Positions 18,578-27,647 of a stretch of 64,000 nucleotides of DNA are shown one piece after another. The notes beneath the pieces were generated by a model, which was given only the letters and a program-made list of their open reading frames with translations, was not told the origin of the DNA and made no database searches. The stretch is taken from positions 62,001 to 126,000 of the forward strand of contig DIUR01000028.1 of the NCBI GenBank assembly GCA_002428265.1, written 5' to 3'. Every line of letters starts with the position of its first letter. The first letter of the stretch is position 1. Source of the stretch: Bacteriovoracaceae bacterium UBA6153 (lineage in GTDB: Bacteria > Bdellovibrionota > Bacteriovoracia > Bacteriovoracales > Bacteriovoracaceae). A program made the position numbers and the translations under genes.

Positions 18578-18986
18578 AAACGATCCTTATTCTTCGCAAA
18601 TCTGCATTATAATCAATTCTTGAATTAAATTTCTTCTGCGTACAAAAATACCATCTTGTCATGGCATCTCTCAGTCTGTTGCTTTTATAAATGTAGCCCA
18701 TGTAAAAAAGGCTATAGACAAATTTTCCAGAATAAATATTTGTCGAATTATATAATTCAACGGAACTTCTAGTCTCTGAATGATCAGGATAATCCAAAGT
18801 AACTTGAATATCTGAAAAAAAAGGGTAAAAAGCAAAAACAGTGTTATGAGGGGTAAGATTGAGAGCTGTAATGACTTCATTATGATATTTATAATGAAAG
18901 AATACAGGATAGATCTGGCCTACTATAATGAGAACTACCAGACCCATCAAGCGAAAAAAACTACTCTTTAAAATGATCTTTTTCAT
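18492..18986 (-). CDS. Unknown small membrane-anchored protein
   Basis: A 164-residue protein with one hydrophobic N-terminal helix (about 12-30) and a mostly polar remainder containing two Cys (YFCTQKK, EIYCRG). The topology suggests an anchored periplasmic domain. I do not recognise the family. It begins 3 nt after the radical SAM gene ends and overlaps the HTTM-like gene, as expected of a partner protein. In some HTTM systems the membrane protein is followed or preceded by a small soluble partner, which is the only functional hint. Confidence 0.7.
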   Translation of the reverse strand: MKKIILKSSFFRLMGLVVLIIVGQIYPVFFHYKYHNEVITALNLTPHNTVFAFYPFFSDIQVTLDYPDHSETRSSVELYNSTNIYSGKFVYSLFYMGYIYKSNRLRDAMTRWYFCTQKKFNSRIDYNADLRRIRIVYVHRRTHEVAETREIYCRGNSPESSINF

Positions 18987-18988
18987 TT

Positions 18989-19882
18989 CTAGTAACCAAA
19001 TTCATTAAGCTTTACGTGTTCGAAAAAAGGTACCAGCTTAAAATCCTGAGATATTCTTCCTTTCACTGAATTCTTGATTATCACTTCTCTATCGATGACA
19101 CCTAAAGGATAATTTTGCCAATCAGTGAGCTTGATCCAGATGGTTTCGCTTCTTTTAGGACCAATTTTATAAGGAAATCTAATTTGATTTGGTGAAGACA
19201 TGTACTTTTTAATTTCATCAGCAGAAACGTTAGTTTCTTGTGAAGTCAGTTGAATTAAATCATCAAAGGTAAGATTGTCGATCTCGCTGGCCATACTACG
19301 CCCAAGGTCGCCTACATTACGAAAATTAACTCTGGTGCTTTTTTTAAATTTCTTCATGTAGGTCAGAATTTTTGAAACAAGATGCTCATTTATATTCTTA
19401 ATGAGTATAGTTGAGACAGCTACGCCAATCCCTACCTGATCACAATTTTCAATGGCCCTCATTTTATCTTGGGCACAGTTCATTTTATCAATGATTTTAT
19501 AAATTGAATCATCATCAAAGCCGTTTAGAGAAATCTGAGCGTAAGCAAGTCCTGCTTCCTTAAGCTCTTCACAATATTGTAAGTTTGACAGCTTTAAACC
19601 ATTTGTAATGAGCATTGGTCTATGACCTAAATCACTAATTGATTTGATGATATCTATCAGGTCACTTCTCAAAGTTGGTTCTCCACCAATGAGACGAATA
19701 TCTGTTTTAGCAGGAAGATCGCGAAGGACATCGTATAATCTATCAACATCCATATCAGGTATAAGCCTATTAGGCAGATAACAATTTGCACAAGCCATCT
19801 GGCATCGATGTGTTATATCAACATAAATAGCTTCAAAGGGACTCTCGGAAGGCTCAAATGTGATTATAGATTGAGGATCCAA
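18989..19882 (-). CDS. Radical SAM protein
   Basis: A 297-residue radical SAM enzyme. The [4Fe-4S] motif CxxxCxxC is at Cys27, Cys31 and Cys34, within VDITHRCQMACANCY. It is followed by the SAM-binding IGGEPTLR segment (about 60-67) and LITNGLKL. The barrel is of MoaA/PqqE type, but there is no SPASM cysteine cluster at the C-terminus. It is the first gene of a three-gene operon with the 164-residue protein and the HTTM-like protein, divergent from a desaturase. The likely substrate is a lipid or small molecule of this island; a peptide substrate is possible. Confidence 0.85.
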   Translation of the reverse strand: MDPQSIITFEPSESPFEAIYVDITHRCQMACANCYLPNRLIPDMDVDRLYDVLRDLPAKTDIRLIGGEPTLRSDLIDIIKSISDLGHRPMLITNGLKLSNLQYCEELKEAGLAYAQISLNGFDDDSIYKIIDKMNCAQDKMRAIENCDQVGIGVAVSTILIKNINEHLVSKILTYMKKFKKSTRVNFRNVGDLGRSMASEIDNLTFDDLIQLTSQETNVSADEIKKYMSSPNQIRFPYKIGPKRSETIWIKLTDWQNYPLGVIDREVIIKNSVKGRISQDFKLVPFFEHVKLNEFGY

Positions 19883-19937
19883 CTAATTCTCCAATTGTAT
19901 TTTAAAAGCTTACCTTAATGGTCACATATGTCAATCA

Positions 19938-19965
19938 TCCTATCACTCAAGCAAGCAGGATAGGA
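19938..19965. promoter_or_regulatory. Inverted repeat in divergent promoter region
   Basis: TCCTATC and GATAGGA form a perfect 7-bp dyad with a 14-nt spacer between the divergent radical SAM and desaturase genes. The location suggests an operator for both arms of the lipid island. No matching copy was noted elsewhere. Confidence 0.35.
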
Positions 19966-20012
19966 ATATAATTCTTATTCCAATTTACTTGGAAAACGGT
20001 ACAATTTAAACA

Positions 20013-20957
20013 ATGTCAGAAGAAGTAAAAACGATTAAAAAGCTTAGAGAATCCCTAATAGATCAACTTGATCCTGAGTTGTTTTCTCCCGACAAATACG
20101 TATTAGTAACCTTAACAATTCACCTTGCTATTTATTGTGCTTTTTTTTACTTCGCTTTTAAATATGGTGGACTATTTTATCTTCTCGTAATTCCTATGGG
20201 GATATTAATTCAAATTCTATCAACCATTAATCATGAAATCCTTCACAGCAATGTTATAAAGTCTCAAAGATGGATCTATATTGTTACTATTCCAGCAATG
20301 TTTTTAAACATTACTTCTCCTCATTTTTGGACGAGTACACATTTGCATCATCATCGTTATCTCGACATCTGGACTTTTAAAAAAAGTTCTACGCCTCGGA
20401 AAGAAAAAGAGTTGAAAACATATTCTTATTTGAGAAAAAAGCTATTTTTCTTTGAATTCTTTTTTTATAATTCTATTCAATACAGAATCAGGCAAATAAC
20501 TTTCTTAAAAAACCATGGGCTTAAAGCAGTTATCAAAGATGCTAATCTTTCATGGATTACCATTGAACTCATTTCTATCTATGCTGTAAAAATAATTATC
20601 TTTTACTACTTAGGCTTAACTCAATGGCTCTTACTAGAACTTGTGCCTTTTATTATTTATAGCTTCATCTCTAGTTGCTTTTATGTCACAAGCCATTCGT
20701 CTGGACTTGGGCATTTAGAAGCGAAAAGCATTCGTATCTACAGTGTCAGGACCAACCCTTTTGTGGACAAATTATTTCTTCATCTTGGCTATCACGTCGA
20801 GCATCACCTATTTCCAGATATTCCACAAAAGCACATGCCGCTTATTTCTAATTTTCTTAAAGGAAAAAGCTTATATGAGCATCATAAACTTACGCATTAT
20901 GAAGCAATCAAAAAAACGTACCTATACACTTTTAATAAAAAGTTTAGCCAAACATGA
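20013..20957 (+). CDS. Fatty acid desaturase family protein (copy 2)
   Basis: A 314-residue membrane protein paralogous to the desaturase at 16790. Histidine boxes are HEILH (about 77-81), HLHHH (about 110-114) and HVEHH (about 265-269, in GYHVEHHLFPDIPQKH). Both copies share the SPxFW stretch before box 2. It starts a three-gene run with a sterol-desaturase-type hydroxylase (4-nt ATGA overlap) and an HTTM-like protein. The pairing with a hydroxylase points to stepwise oxidation of one lipid chain, but the substrate is unknown. Confidence 0.9.
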   Translation: MSEEVKTIKKLRESLIDQLDPELFSPDKYVLVTLTIHLAIYCAFFYFAFKYGGLFYLLVIPMGILIQILSTINHEILHSNVIKSQRWIYIVTIPAMFLNITSPHFWTSTHLHHHRYLDIWTFKKSSTPRKEKELKTYSYLRKKLFFFEFFFYNSIQYRIRQITFLKNHGLKAVIKDANLSWITIELISIYAVKIIIFYYLGLTQWLLLELVPFIIYSFISSCFYVTSHSSGLGHLEAKSIRIYSVRTNPFVDKLFLHLGYHVEHHLFPDIPQKHMPLISNFLKGKSLYEHHKLTHYEAIKKTYLYTFNKKFSQT

Positions 20958-21736
20958 ATAACGATATCTTTAAATACTCTATCGCCGTTATTGTGCTTAT
21001 CTTACTTGAGCTGCTTTTTGCCAGTGAAAAGAATAAGCCATTCTTTAGAAAATATTTTTTCCATGATATTTGTTACACAATCATCAATAAAGGGTTTGCT
21101 TTTGGTCTTGGTGGATTTTTTATTTTTTATCTTATGGATGGCAGACCTTTTATATGGAGAGGTTTTGGCCCATTAAGGTATCTCCCACTCTGGGGACAAA
21201 TTGCTATTGTTATTCTTATGAGAGACCTTCTTGCCTATTGGATCCATAGAATATTCCATTCAAAAGTTTTATGGCCTTTTCATCAGATTCATCATCAGGC
21301 TGCACCTGTTGATTGGTTGAGTTCTTACAGATTCCATCCTTTTAACTTTATGTTTTACATATTAAGAGTGCCTACGCTTTATTATCTGGGCTTTAGTGGA
21401 AAAGCGATCGTGCTTCTTTCTTTTATAACTGAATTTCATTCATTCTTCACACATGCAAATCTCAGTTGGAATTTTGGAATATTCAAGAAAATTTTGGTTA
21501 GCCCACGCTTTCATCGCTTCCATCATGAAAAAAGAGGAATCGCCGGGCACAGTAACTATTCAACTATTTTTTCTTTTTGGGATATCTTATTTTGTACTTA
21601 TTACTATAAAGATGAGCTTCCTGCTGAAGCTGGACTTGATTATGATTACCACCAAGGTCTCTGGGGTCAGTTTTTTTCTCCGTTTAAAGAAAGTTATCTA
21701 TTGATAAAAACTTATTTTTCTAAAAGAAAGGAATGA
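20954..21736 (+). CDS. Sterol desaturase / fatty acid hydroxylase superfamily protein
   Basis: A 260-residue membrane di-iron protein. Eight-histidine arrangement typical of the family: HRIFH (about 98-102), HQIHHQ (about 112-117), FHSFFTH in the middle, and FHRFHHE (about 190-196). The family includes C4/C5 sterol enzymes, sphingolipid hydroxylases and alkylglycerol monooxygenase; the bacterial substrate cannot be read from sequence. It overlaps both neighbours by 4 nt, so the three genes are translationally coupled. Confidence 0.92.
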   Translation: MNNDIFKYSIAVIVLILLELLFASEKNKPFFRKYFFHDICYTIINKGFAFGLGGFFIFYLMDGRPFIWRGFGPLRYLPLWGQIAIVILMRDLLAYWIHRIFHSKVLWPFHQIHHQAAPVDWLSSYRFHPFNFMFYILRVPTLYYLGFSGKAIVLLSFITEFHSFFTHANLSWNFGIFKKILVSPRFHRFHHEKRGIAGHSNYSTIFSFWDILFCTYYYKDELPAEAGLDYDYHQGLWGQFFSPFKESYLLIKTYFSKRKE

Positions 21737-23049
21737 TCGCAATGCCATTTTTAGAAAGTTTGTATATCAAAGCAAGAAACATTTCTCTTTTTAGTTTGAC
21801 CCGAGCGATTTTTGGCTTCTTTGGACTTTTCTATTTTCAAACATCTCTTTACGTCCACCTCACGAAGCCCAACCCTTTATTTCGAATTCCTCTTTTTGAT
21901 ATAGCTCTTTTACAATCACCTATGTTTTTAGGCCTTATCGAAATAGTTTTCTGTATATCTATTATTCTTTTTATTTTCGGAAAAAAAGTTGAACTAACCG
22001 GTCTTCTAGCCGGCATTACAAAGTTTATTTTTTTGATTTCTCATCTAGAAGGTGTCCTGGCATTTTCATACCTAATCCCTCTCGGCTTTATGGCATTTTC
22101 TTTCACTGCTCTAATGGCAAAAGACAATGAGAAAAAACAAAACCTGGAACTTCCCATATCACTTGTCATTGCTTCAATTTTTATAATTGGGGCCTTTGAA
22201 AAGCTGGTTCACTTTGACGGTATGAAAATAAGATTAGCGTTTGATCTTGTTAATTATTATCGCCCTAGTTTTTTCTATTATTGTCCTTATGGCTCATGCT
22301 TAACAATGGACCTTGCCCCTTGGATAGTTATTCCTGTAGAGCTTGTTATTGGTATTTTATTTTTATTTTATAGATTTCGCAGGATAGCTTTCTTACTCAA
22401 TTCAATTTTTATTGTTGTCTTATTTACCTTTGTAAGTTTTAGAACAGTTGGTGTTTTATTAATCACATTACAACTTGCAATAGGTTTTATACGTAGTGAA
22501 TGGAAAATATCAGACATTACTAAAAATTCTTTGAGGCCATGCCTATACTTAATCCCTCTTTTCATCGCTCATCTTTTTATGAAAAACTCTCCTATTCCCT
22601 TTGTCGCTTTTATTGATGAAGCGATTATAAATCTGCTGATGTTTCTACCACTGATAGTGCTAAGTGATTTTGCTATCAATCCTAAAAATAGCTCCGTTAA
22701 TAAAAATGAATCTTTGAAATATCTTCTCTGGCCCATAGTGTATGCAACCATATTGCTTCTCTTTGCCCTTCTCCCTTTAATTGACGGCCACAGAAAAACC
22801 CATCAGATGGGCTGGAGTATGTTCTCGGGAGCGACAGCAAATAAAGCTGTCTTTAAATTTCAACTTAAAAAAAATGGTTGCCAGTCACCGCCAAACTACG
22901 CTCCAGTAATCCATAAGTTTAGTGCTAACCAAACAGAGGTTTACTCATCATTTAGCGAAGAGCTGATCACAAGATATAAGAATAAAATAATTGAAGTTTG
23001 CCCGGATGCGAATGTCTCAGATTTAAATGTATTTCAGATGTCGAATTAA
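21733..23049 (+). CDS. HTTM-like multi-pass membrane protein with C-terminal soluble tail
   Basis: A 438-residue protein with about ten hydrophobic segments. The beginning (FSLTRAIFGFFGLFYFQTSLYVHL) and the middle (SIFIIGAFEKLVHF, then a short insertion and DLAPWIVIPVELVIG) recall the HTTM-like protein at 17702, though divergent. The last 90 residues follow HQMGWSMFSG and look soluble, with two Cys. It resembles a fusion of the HTTM-like part and the small soluble partner seen separately on the minus-strand arm. The start overlaps the hydroxylase stop (ATGA). Confidence 0.75.
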   Translation: MIAMPFLESLYIKARNISLFSLTRAIFGFFGLFYFQTSLYVHLTKPNPLFRIPLFDIALLQSPMFLGLIEIVFCISIILFIFGKKVELTGLLAGITKFIFLISHLEGVLAFSYLIPLGFMAFSFTALMAKDNEKKQNLELPISLVIASIFIIGAFEKLVHFDGMKIRLAFDLVNYYRPSFFYYCPYGSCLTMDLAPWIVIPVELVIGILFLFYRFRRIAFLLNSIFIVVLFTFVSFRTVGVLLITLQLAIGFIRSEWKISDITKNSLRPCLYLIPLFIAHLFMKNSPIPFVAFIDEAIINLLMFLPLIVLSDFAINPKNSSVNKNESLKYLLWPIVYATILLLFALLPLIDGHRKTHQMGWSMFSGATANKAVFKFQLKKNGCQSPPNYAPVIHKFSANQTEVYSSFSEELITRYKNKIIEVCPDANVSDLNVFQMSN

Positions 23050-23082
23050 AACTGCACCTGAAAAAATCCAGGTGCAGTTTTA
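23047..23082. terminator. Bidirectional terminator between HTTM-like gene and dnaJ
   Basis: A perfect 10-bp stem ACTGCACCTG/CAGGTGCAGT with an 8-nt loop, flanked by A on the left and T on the right, lies between convergent genes. Confidence 0.95.
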
Positions 23083-23086
23083 AAAA

Positions 23087-24229
23087 TTATTGGAACAGAT
23101 CTTTTACTTTATCAAAAAATCCACGGCTCATAGGGTTTGAATTCTCATCAACCTCTGCAAGTCTTTGAAACAGTTCTTTTTGCTCACCTGTAAGTTTCGT
23201 TGGAGTTTCAACATGAACAGTAACGATCTGATCGCCCAATCCATATCCACCCAATCTCTGAATTCCCTTACCTTTTAAACGCATTTTTACGCCTGACTGA
23301 GTTCCTGCTGGAATTTTCAATGAGACTTTACCTGATAAAGTTGGAACTTCCATCTCAGCTCCAAGAGCTGCTTGAGAAAAGCTAATAGGGACTGTGCAAT
23401 GAACATCAAACTCATCACGTTCAAAAATATCGTGAGGTCTTATATTGATCACAACATAAAGATCACCGTTCGGTCCGCCATTAGTTCCAGCATCACCTTC
23501 GTTAGAAAGTTTTAATCGCTGACCTTGGTCAATACCTGCAGGAATTTTAACTTGAAGATCTACTTTCTTTTTCTTCTTACCCTGACCATGACAAGTGCCA
23601 CATGGGTCTTTAATCATTTGCCCTGAACCATTACATTTAGGACAAGTTGAAGAGACAGTAAAAAATCCTTGCTGACGACGAACTTCACCATGGCCATTAC
23701 AGTAGTCACAAGTCATAGGACTTGATCCTGCTTTTGCTCCCGATCCACTACATGTTTCACATTTTACATTTTTTGTAAGTGAGATAGTTTTTTCAATTCC
23801 AAAAGCGGCTTCAGCGAAATCGATATCGATTCCCATCTGAAGATCATCTCCCGGTCTCCCTGTTGATCTTCTTCCTCCACGGCCTCTCCCGCGTCCACCA
23901 CCGAGCATATCGCCGAAGATGTCACCGAAAATATCGCCGAAGTCACCGAAGTCACCATTTTGGAAACCACCAGCTCCACCACCGAATCCGCCCTGTCCAC
24001 CGTTTACTCCGGCATGACCAAACTGATCGTAGCGTGCTTTTTTCTCATCATCTAAAAGCACTTCAGCTGCTTCAGATGCTTCTTTAAATTTTGCTTCCGC
24101 TTCAGCATTTCCTGGATTTTTATCAGGGTGAAACTGCATCGCTAATTTGCGATAAGCCTTTTTGATTTCATCCTTGGGTGTCGTTTTTTGAATTCCAAGA
24201 ATTTCATAATAGTCGCGTTTAGTACTCAT
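23087..24229 (-). CDS. dnaJ: Chaperone protein DnaJ
   Basis: A 380-residue type I DnaJ that stimulates DnaK ATPase and delivers substrates. It has an N-terminal J domain with HPD (about 34-36), a Gly/Phe-rich linker (about 75-125) that is unusually Gly- and Arg-rich, and four CxxCxGxG zinc-finger repeats between about 155 and 220 (CETCSGSG, CDYCNGHG, CPKCNGSG, CGTCHGQG). Two C-terminal substrate-binding domains follow. It follows dnaK with a hairpin in the 80-nt gap, which would lower dnaJ expression relative to dnaK. Confidence 0.98.
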   Translation of the reverse strand: MSTKRDYYEILGIQKTTPKDEIKKAYRKLAMQFHPDKNPGNAEAEAKFKEASEAAEVLLDDEKKARYDQFGHAGVNGGQGGFGGGAGGFQNGDFGDFGDIFGDIFGDMLGGGRGRGRGGRRSTGRPGDDLQMGIDIDFAEAAFGIEKTISLTKNVKCETCSGSGAKAGSSPMTCDYCNGHGEVRRQQGFFTVSSTCPKCNGSGQMIKDPCGTCHGQGKKKKKVDLQVKIPAGIDQGQRLKLSNEGDAGTNGGPNGDLYVVINIRPHDIFERDEFDVHCTVPISFSQAALGAEMEVPTLSGKVSLKIPAGTQSGVKMRLKGKGIQRLGGYGLGDQIVTVHVETPTKLTGEQKELFQRLAEVDENSNPMSRGFFDKVKDLFQ

Positions 24230-24247
24230 ATAATGCTGGCCCTAGAT

Positions 24248-24275
24248 AAAAAAGGTCCCTCCATAAGGAGAGACC
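24248..24275 (-). terminator. Hairpin with T-tract between dnaK and dnaJ
   Basis: On the minus strand GGTCTCTCC and GGAGGGACC pair (one G-U in RNA) with a 4-nt loop, then six T. It probably acts as a partial terminator or attenuator after grpE-dnaK. Confidence 0.88.
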
Positions 24276-24309
24276 ATCTTTAAGATAAAAATAATTTAGT
24301 AACTCAAGA

Positions 24310-26235
24310 TTAAACTTCTTTGTAGTCAGCGTCTACAACATCATCGTCGTTCTTCTTGTTAGAAGCTCCGGCATCAGATGCTCCAGCGCCTGGGTTACCT
24401 TGAGCTCCTGCGTCTGCACCAGGTGCTCCACCTGCTTGATACATTTCTGTAGCAACTTTATGAGAAACATTTTGTAGTCTCTCAACTGCTGCTTTTAGTT
24501 CATCAAGAGACTCACTAGAAAGTTTTGTCTTAGCTTCAGCTACTGCGCTCTCAAGTTCTGTTTTAGATTGAGCAGAAATTTTTCCTTCTCCATCTTTAAT
24601 CATCTTCTCAGTTGCGAAGATCATTCCATCAAGTTGGTTATGAGTGTCTACAACTTGACGACGTTCTTGGTCAGCAGTTCTATTAGCTTCAGCATCTTTT
24701 ACCATTCTTTGGATTTCTTCTTCTGTTAATCCTGATCCACCAGTAATTCTGATTTCTTGAGATTTACCAGTCGCTTTATCCTGAGCTGATACGTGTACGA
24801 TACCGTTAGCATCGATATCAAAAGTTACTTCAATTTGCGGCACACCACGAGGAGCTGGCGAAATTCCTGAAAGATCAAAACGTCCAAGAGTTTTGTTATC
24901 TTTTGCGAACTCACGCTCACCTTGAAGTACGTGGATCGATACAGCTGGTTGGTTATCCTGAGCTGTCGAGAACGTCTGCGATTTCTTAGAAGGAATCGTA
25001 GTGTTTTTCTCGATGATCTTAGTTGATACTCCACCAAGAGTTTCGATACCTAGAGAAAGAGGAGTTACGTCTAGAAGAAGAACGTCTTTAACGTCTCCAG
25101 CTAATACCCCACCTTGGATCGCTGCACCGGCAGCAACAACTTCATCCGGGTTAACACCTTTTGAAGGCTCTTTTCCGAAAATTTCTTTTACTTTAGCTTG
25201 TACTAAAGGAATACGGATCGATCCACCAACTAGAACAACTTCATGGATTTCACTTAGTGATAATCCAGAATCCTTGATACATGTTGTACATGGAATAACT
25301 AGTTTATCTACAAGGTCACCAATTAACTGCTCAAACTTCGCACGAGTGATCGCTACGTTTAAGTGTTTTGGCCCAGTAGCATCTGCAGTGATGAACGGAA
25401 GGTTAACATCTGTCTGGTTAACGTTCGATAGTTCATGCTTAGCTTTTTCTGCAGCTTCTTTTAATCTTTGAAGCGCCATCGTGTCGTTACGAAGATCAAC
25501 ACCATTTTCTTTCTTGAACTCTTCAGCAAGGAAGTTGATGATTCTATAGTCGAAGTCTTCCCCACCAAGGAATGTATCCCCGTTAGTTGCTTTTACTTCA
25601 AATACACCATCAGATGTAATTTCAAGAATAGAAATATCGAATGTACCACCACCTAAGTCGAAGACTGCGATGTTTTGGTCTTTCTTAGAGTCTAGTCCGT
25701 AAGCAAGTGCAGCTGCAGTTGGCTCGTTGATGATACGTTTTACATCAAGACCAGCGATACGACCTGCATCTTTAGTTGCTTGTCTTTGAGCATCGTTAAA
25801 ATAAGCTGGAACTGTAATTACAGCTTCAGTTACCGGTTGCCCTAGATAGTCTTCAGCAGCTTTTTTTAGTTTTTCTAAAATTTTTGCTGAAACTTCCTGA
25901 GGTGACATTTCTTTACCGTCAACTTTTACCCAAGCATCGCCATTTTTATTTGCGATGATTTCGAAAGGAGCAACTTCTTTAAATTTTCTAACTTCAGGAG
26001 CGTCAGCTTTTCTACCGATCAATCTCTTGATACCAAAAAGTGTTTTCTTAGGGTTTGTAACAGATTGTCTTTTAGCAACCTGACCAACAAGAATTTCACC
26101 ATTGTTAGCAAAACCTACGATTGAAGGAGTTGTGTTGTGCCCTTCAGCGTTTGCGATAATTTTGTATGTTCCGTTTTCTAATACGGACACACACGAGTTA
26201 GTTGTACCTAAGTCAATACCAATAATTTTTCCCAT
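24310..26235 (-). CDS. dnaK: Chaperone protein DnaK (Hsp70)
   Basis: A 641-residue Hsp70. The phosphate loop GIDLGTTNSCV is at 5-15. VINEPTAAALAYGLD and the second phosphate loop FDLGGGTFDISI sit in the ATPase domain, and the interdomain linker DVLLLDVTPLSLGIETLGG lies near 385-405. The C-terminal lid ends in a Gly/Ala-rich tail and the acidic DDDVVDADYKEV end typical of DnaK. It folds proteins with DnaJ and GrpE, both encoded here. It follows grpE by 35 nt with a good ribosome site (AGGAG). Confidence 0.99.
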   Translation of the reverse strand: MGKIIGIDLGTTNSCVSVLENGTYKIIANAEGHNTTPSIVGFANNGEILVGQVAKRQSVTNPKKTLFGIKRLIGRKADAPEVRKFKEVAPFEIIANKNGDAWVKVDGKEMSPQEVSAKILEKLKKAAEDYLGQPVTEAVITVPAYFNDAQRQATKDAGRIAGLDVKRIINEPTAAALAYGLDSKKDQNIAVFDLGGGTFDISILEITSDGVFEVKATNGDTFLGGEDFDYRIINFLAEEFKKENGVDLRNDTMALQRLKEAAEKAKHELSNVNQTDVNLPFITADATGPKHLNVAITRAKFEQLIGDLVDKLVIPCTTCIKDSGLSLSEIHEVVLVGGSIRIPLVQAKVKEIFGKEPSKGVNPDEVVAAGAAIQGGVLAGDVKDVLLLDVTPLSLGIETLGGVSTKIIEKNTTIPSKKSQTFSTAQDNQPAVSIHVLQGEREFAKDNKTLGRFDLSGISPAPRGVPQIEVTFDIDANGIVHVSAQDKATGKSQEIRITGGSGLTEEEIQRMVKDAEANRTADQERRQVVDTHNQLDGMIFATEKMIKDGEGKISAQSKTELESAVAEAKTKLSSESLDELKAAVERLQNVSHKVATEMYQAGGAPGADAGAQGNPGAGASDAGASNKKNDDDVVDADYKEV

Positions 26236-26270
26236 TTTAATTCTCCTTTATAATTTATCTAATTCTCTAT

Positions 26271-26804
26271 TTAGTTATTATTTGCTACTACAACTTTAGC
26301 TGCTCTCAACAAGCGGCCATTAAGCGTATATCCACGTTGATACTCAGTGATAACTTCCTGGTCTTCTTTTCCTGGAGCTGGTGCTTGAGCAACCGCTTCG
26401 TGAAAATTAGGATCAAAAGTTTTTCCTAGAGCTTCAACTTGAGTTAATCCATTACTTTTTAATACATCTAAGAATTGATTACGAACCATATCAATTCCTT
26501 TAACAATATTTTGAACTTTATCATCATTATCTGACTTAAGTGCATTAACAGTTAAGTCAAAATTATCAACGACTGTAATAAGTGAAGTTAGAATCTTATC
26601 ATTTCCAAATTTAATAAGATTTTCTTTTTCGCGTTCAAATCTTTTTCTAGCATTATCAAATTCAGCGGCCAAGTAATAATACTTTGCTTTAAAATCCTCT
26701 TCTGATTTTTTAGTTTCAGCAGTTTCGATTTCCACGACATTTTCGCCATCAGCGTTTAGTATTTCCTGCTCGTTGTCGTTCGTAGTGTTTTCATTAGCGC
26801 TCAT
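26271..26804 (-). CDS. grpE: Nucleotide exchange factor GrpE
   Basis: A 177-residue DnaK exchange factor. An acidic, disordered N-terminus (about 1-35) is followed by a long helix (YYYLAAEFDNARKRFEREKE, about 42-61) and the C-terminal beta wing with GKTFDPNFHEAV and ending YTLNGRLLRAAKVVVA, the family's closing motif. It is the first gene of the grpE-dnaK(-dnaJ) unit, with GAGGAA before the ATG and a promoter just upstream. No hrcA gene or CIRCE repeat is seen. Confidence 0.97.
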   Translation of the reverse strand: MSANENTTNDNEQEILNADGENVVEIETAETKKSEEDFKAKYYYLAAEFDNARKRFEREKENLIKFGNDKILTSLITVVDNFDLTVNALKSDNDDKVQNIVKGIDMVRNQFLDVLKSNGLTQVEALGKTFDPNFHEAVAQAPAPGKEDQEVITEYQRGYTLNGRLLRAAKVVVANNN

Positions 26805-26839
26805 TACAATTCCTCAGTAAGTTTGATATTCTGACCATT

Positions 26840-26867
26840 AAGATAAGATCAAAAAAACGAGTGTCAA
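26840..26867 (-). promoter_or_regulatory. Sigma-70-like promoter for grpE-dnaK
   Basis: On the minus strand TTGACA (perfect -35) is followed after 16 nt by TATCTT (-10, 4 of 6), about 35 nt upstream of the grpE start. The rest of the 213-nt gap up to the next gene shows no other clear element. A sigma-32-type consensus is not evident. Confidence 0.6.
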
Positions 26868-27017
26868 TGCTGGCCCATTCATTTTTAGGTGAATTTTTAA
26901 ATATTCTCGGATTCCCTCTTGCGTGAGTCGAGAGATGGTGTTGTAAGTCATTAAAACTAGATTATTTTCTCAGTTTCCTTGGGTCTAAGTATTTGAAATA
27001 ACTAATTTCTCAATAAA

Positions 27018-27647
27018 TTAATAGGGCTGAAGTGACTTTATGATAATTTCACCAAACTTTTTACCATTTTTAAAAGTCTCAAGCTTATAGAAATCCTTTG
27101 CGGCGAAAAAATCTCCAATCATAACAATTCCCTTCATTTCATCTTGATTATATAAACAATCAAAATGAGCACGTACAACTCGAGGAAAAAGATTATATTT
27201 GTTCACTACAATCAATCGCCCCATTTTCATAAAGTTATAAATAGAGTCATTATTGATGGGATTAAAAATGACAACATTTTTTGTTTCGCGTTCATAGAAC
27301 ATTAGCTCTTTTGGGTCGTCGACAATTTCATTTCGTCTTTTAGTAATGGGTACATTTGTTTCTTTGAAGAAGGCAAAATAAGTCACTCCTTCATACTCCC
27401 AGTCAAAGATCGCAACAACATCTTTTTTAAACTCAAGAGTTACCAATTCTTTAACTTTTTTGTCATCGGCAAACCATAAATTACATTCATTCAAAACTTT
27501 TCTTAAAATTTTAATATTAAAATTTTTAATTTTAGCACTATCAGTAAGGTGAGGAAGTGCTTCATAGAGAGCAGATGTTAAAGTGCTAACATCGATATAA
27601 TCTCGTCTTCCAAGGTATGCTATATTTAATTTTTTAAGAAACATCAA
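27018..27647 (-). CDS. Unknown protein at end of accessory operon
   Basis: A 209-residue soluble protein rich in Phe, Lys and Asn, with no signal peptide or recognised motif. The stretch IAYLGRRDYIDVSTLTSALYEAL near the start and ERETKNVVIFNPINNDS in the middle look like an alpha/beta fold. It overlaps the MBOAT-like gene by 4 nt and is the last of a tightly packed run that begins with the HprK-like kinase at 32214. The context suggests an accessory role with the membrane acyltransferase-like protein; the biochemistry is unknown. Confidence 0.75.
   Translation of the reverse strand: MMFLKKLNIAYLGRRDYIDVSTLTSALYEALPHLTDSAKIKNFNIKILRKVLNECNLWFADDKKVKELVTLEFKKDVVAIFDWEYEGVTYFAFFKETNVPITKRRNEIVDDPKELMFYERETKNVVIFNPINNDSIYNFMKMGRLIVVNKYNLFPRVVRAHFDCLYNQDEMKGIVMIGDFFAAKDFYKLETFKNGKKFGEIIIKSLQPY

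Noticed and set aside
20000..20005. TACAAT as -10 box of the second desaturase gene
   Set aside because: It would require a leaderless transcript and no suitable -35 box was found at normal spacing.
23863..24087. His/Arg-rich frame opposite the dnaJ Gly/Phe region
   Set aside because: Composition is explained by reading the repetitive Gly-rich linker on the other strand.
25001..25471. 156-residue plus-strand frame inside dnaK
   Set aside because: Antisense shadow of a strongly conserved gene, with Ser/Thr-rich composition typical of such shadows.
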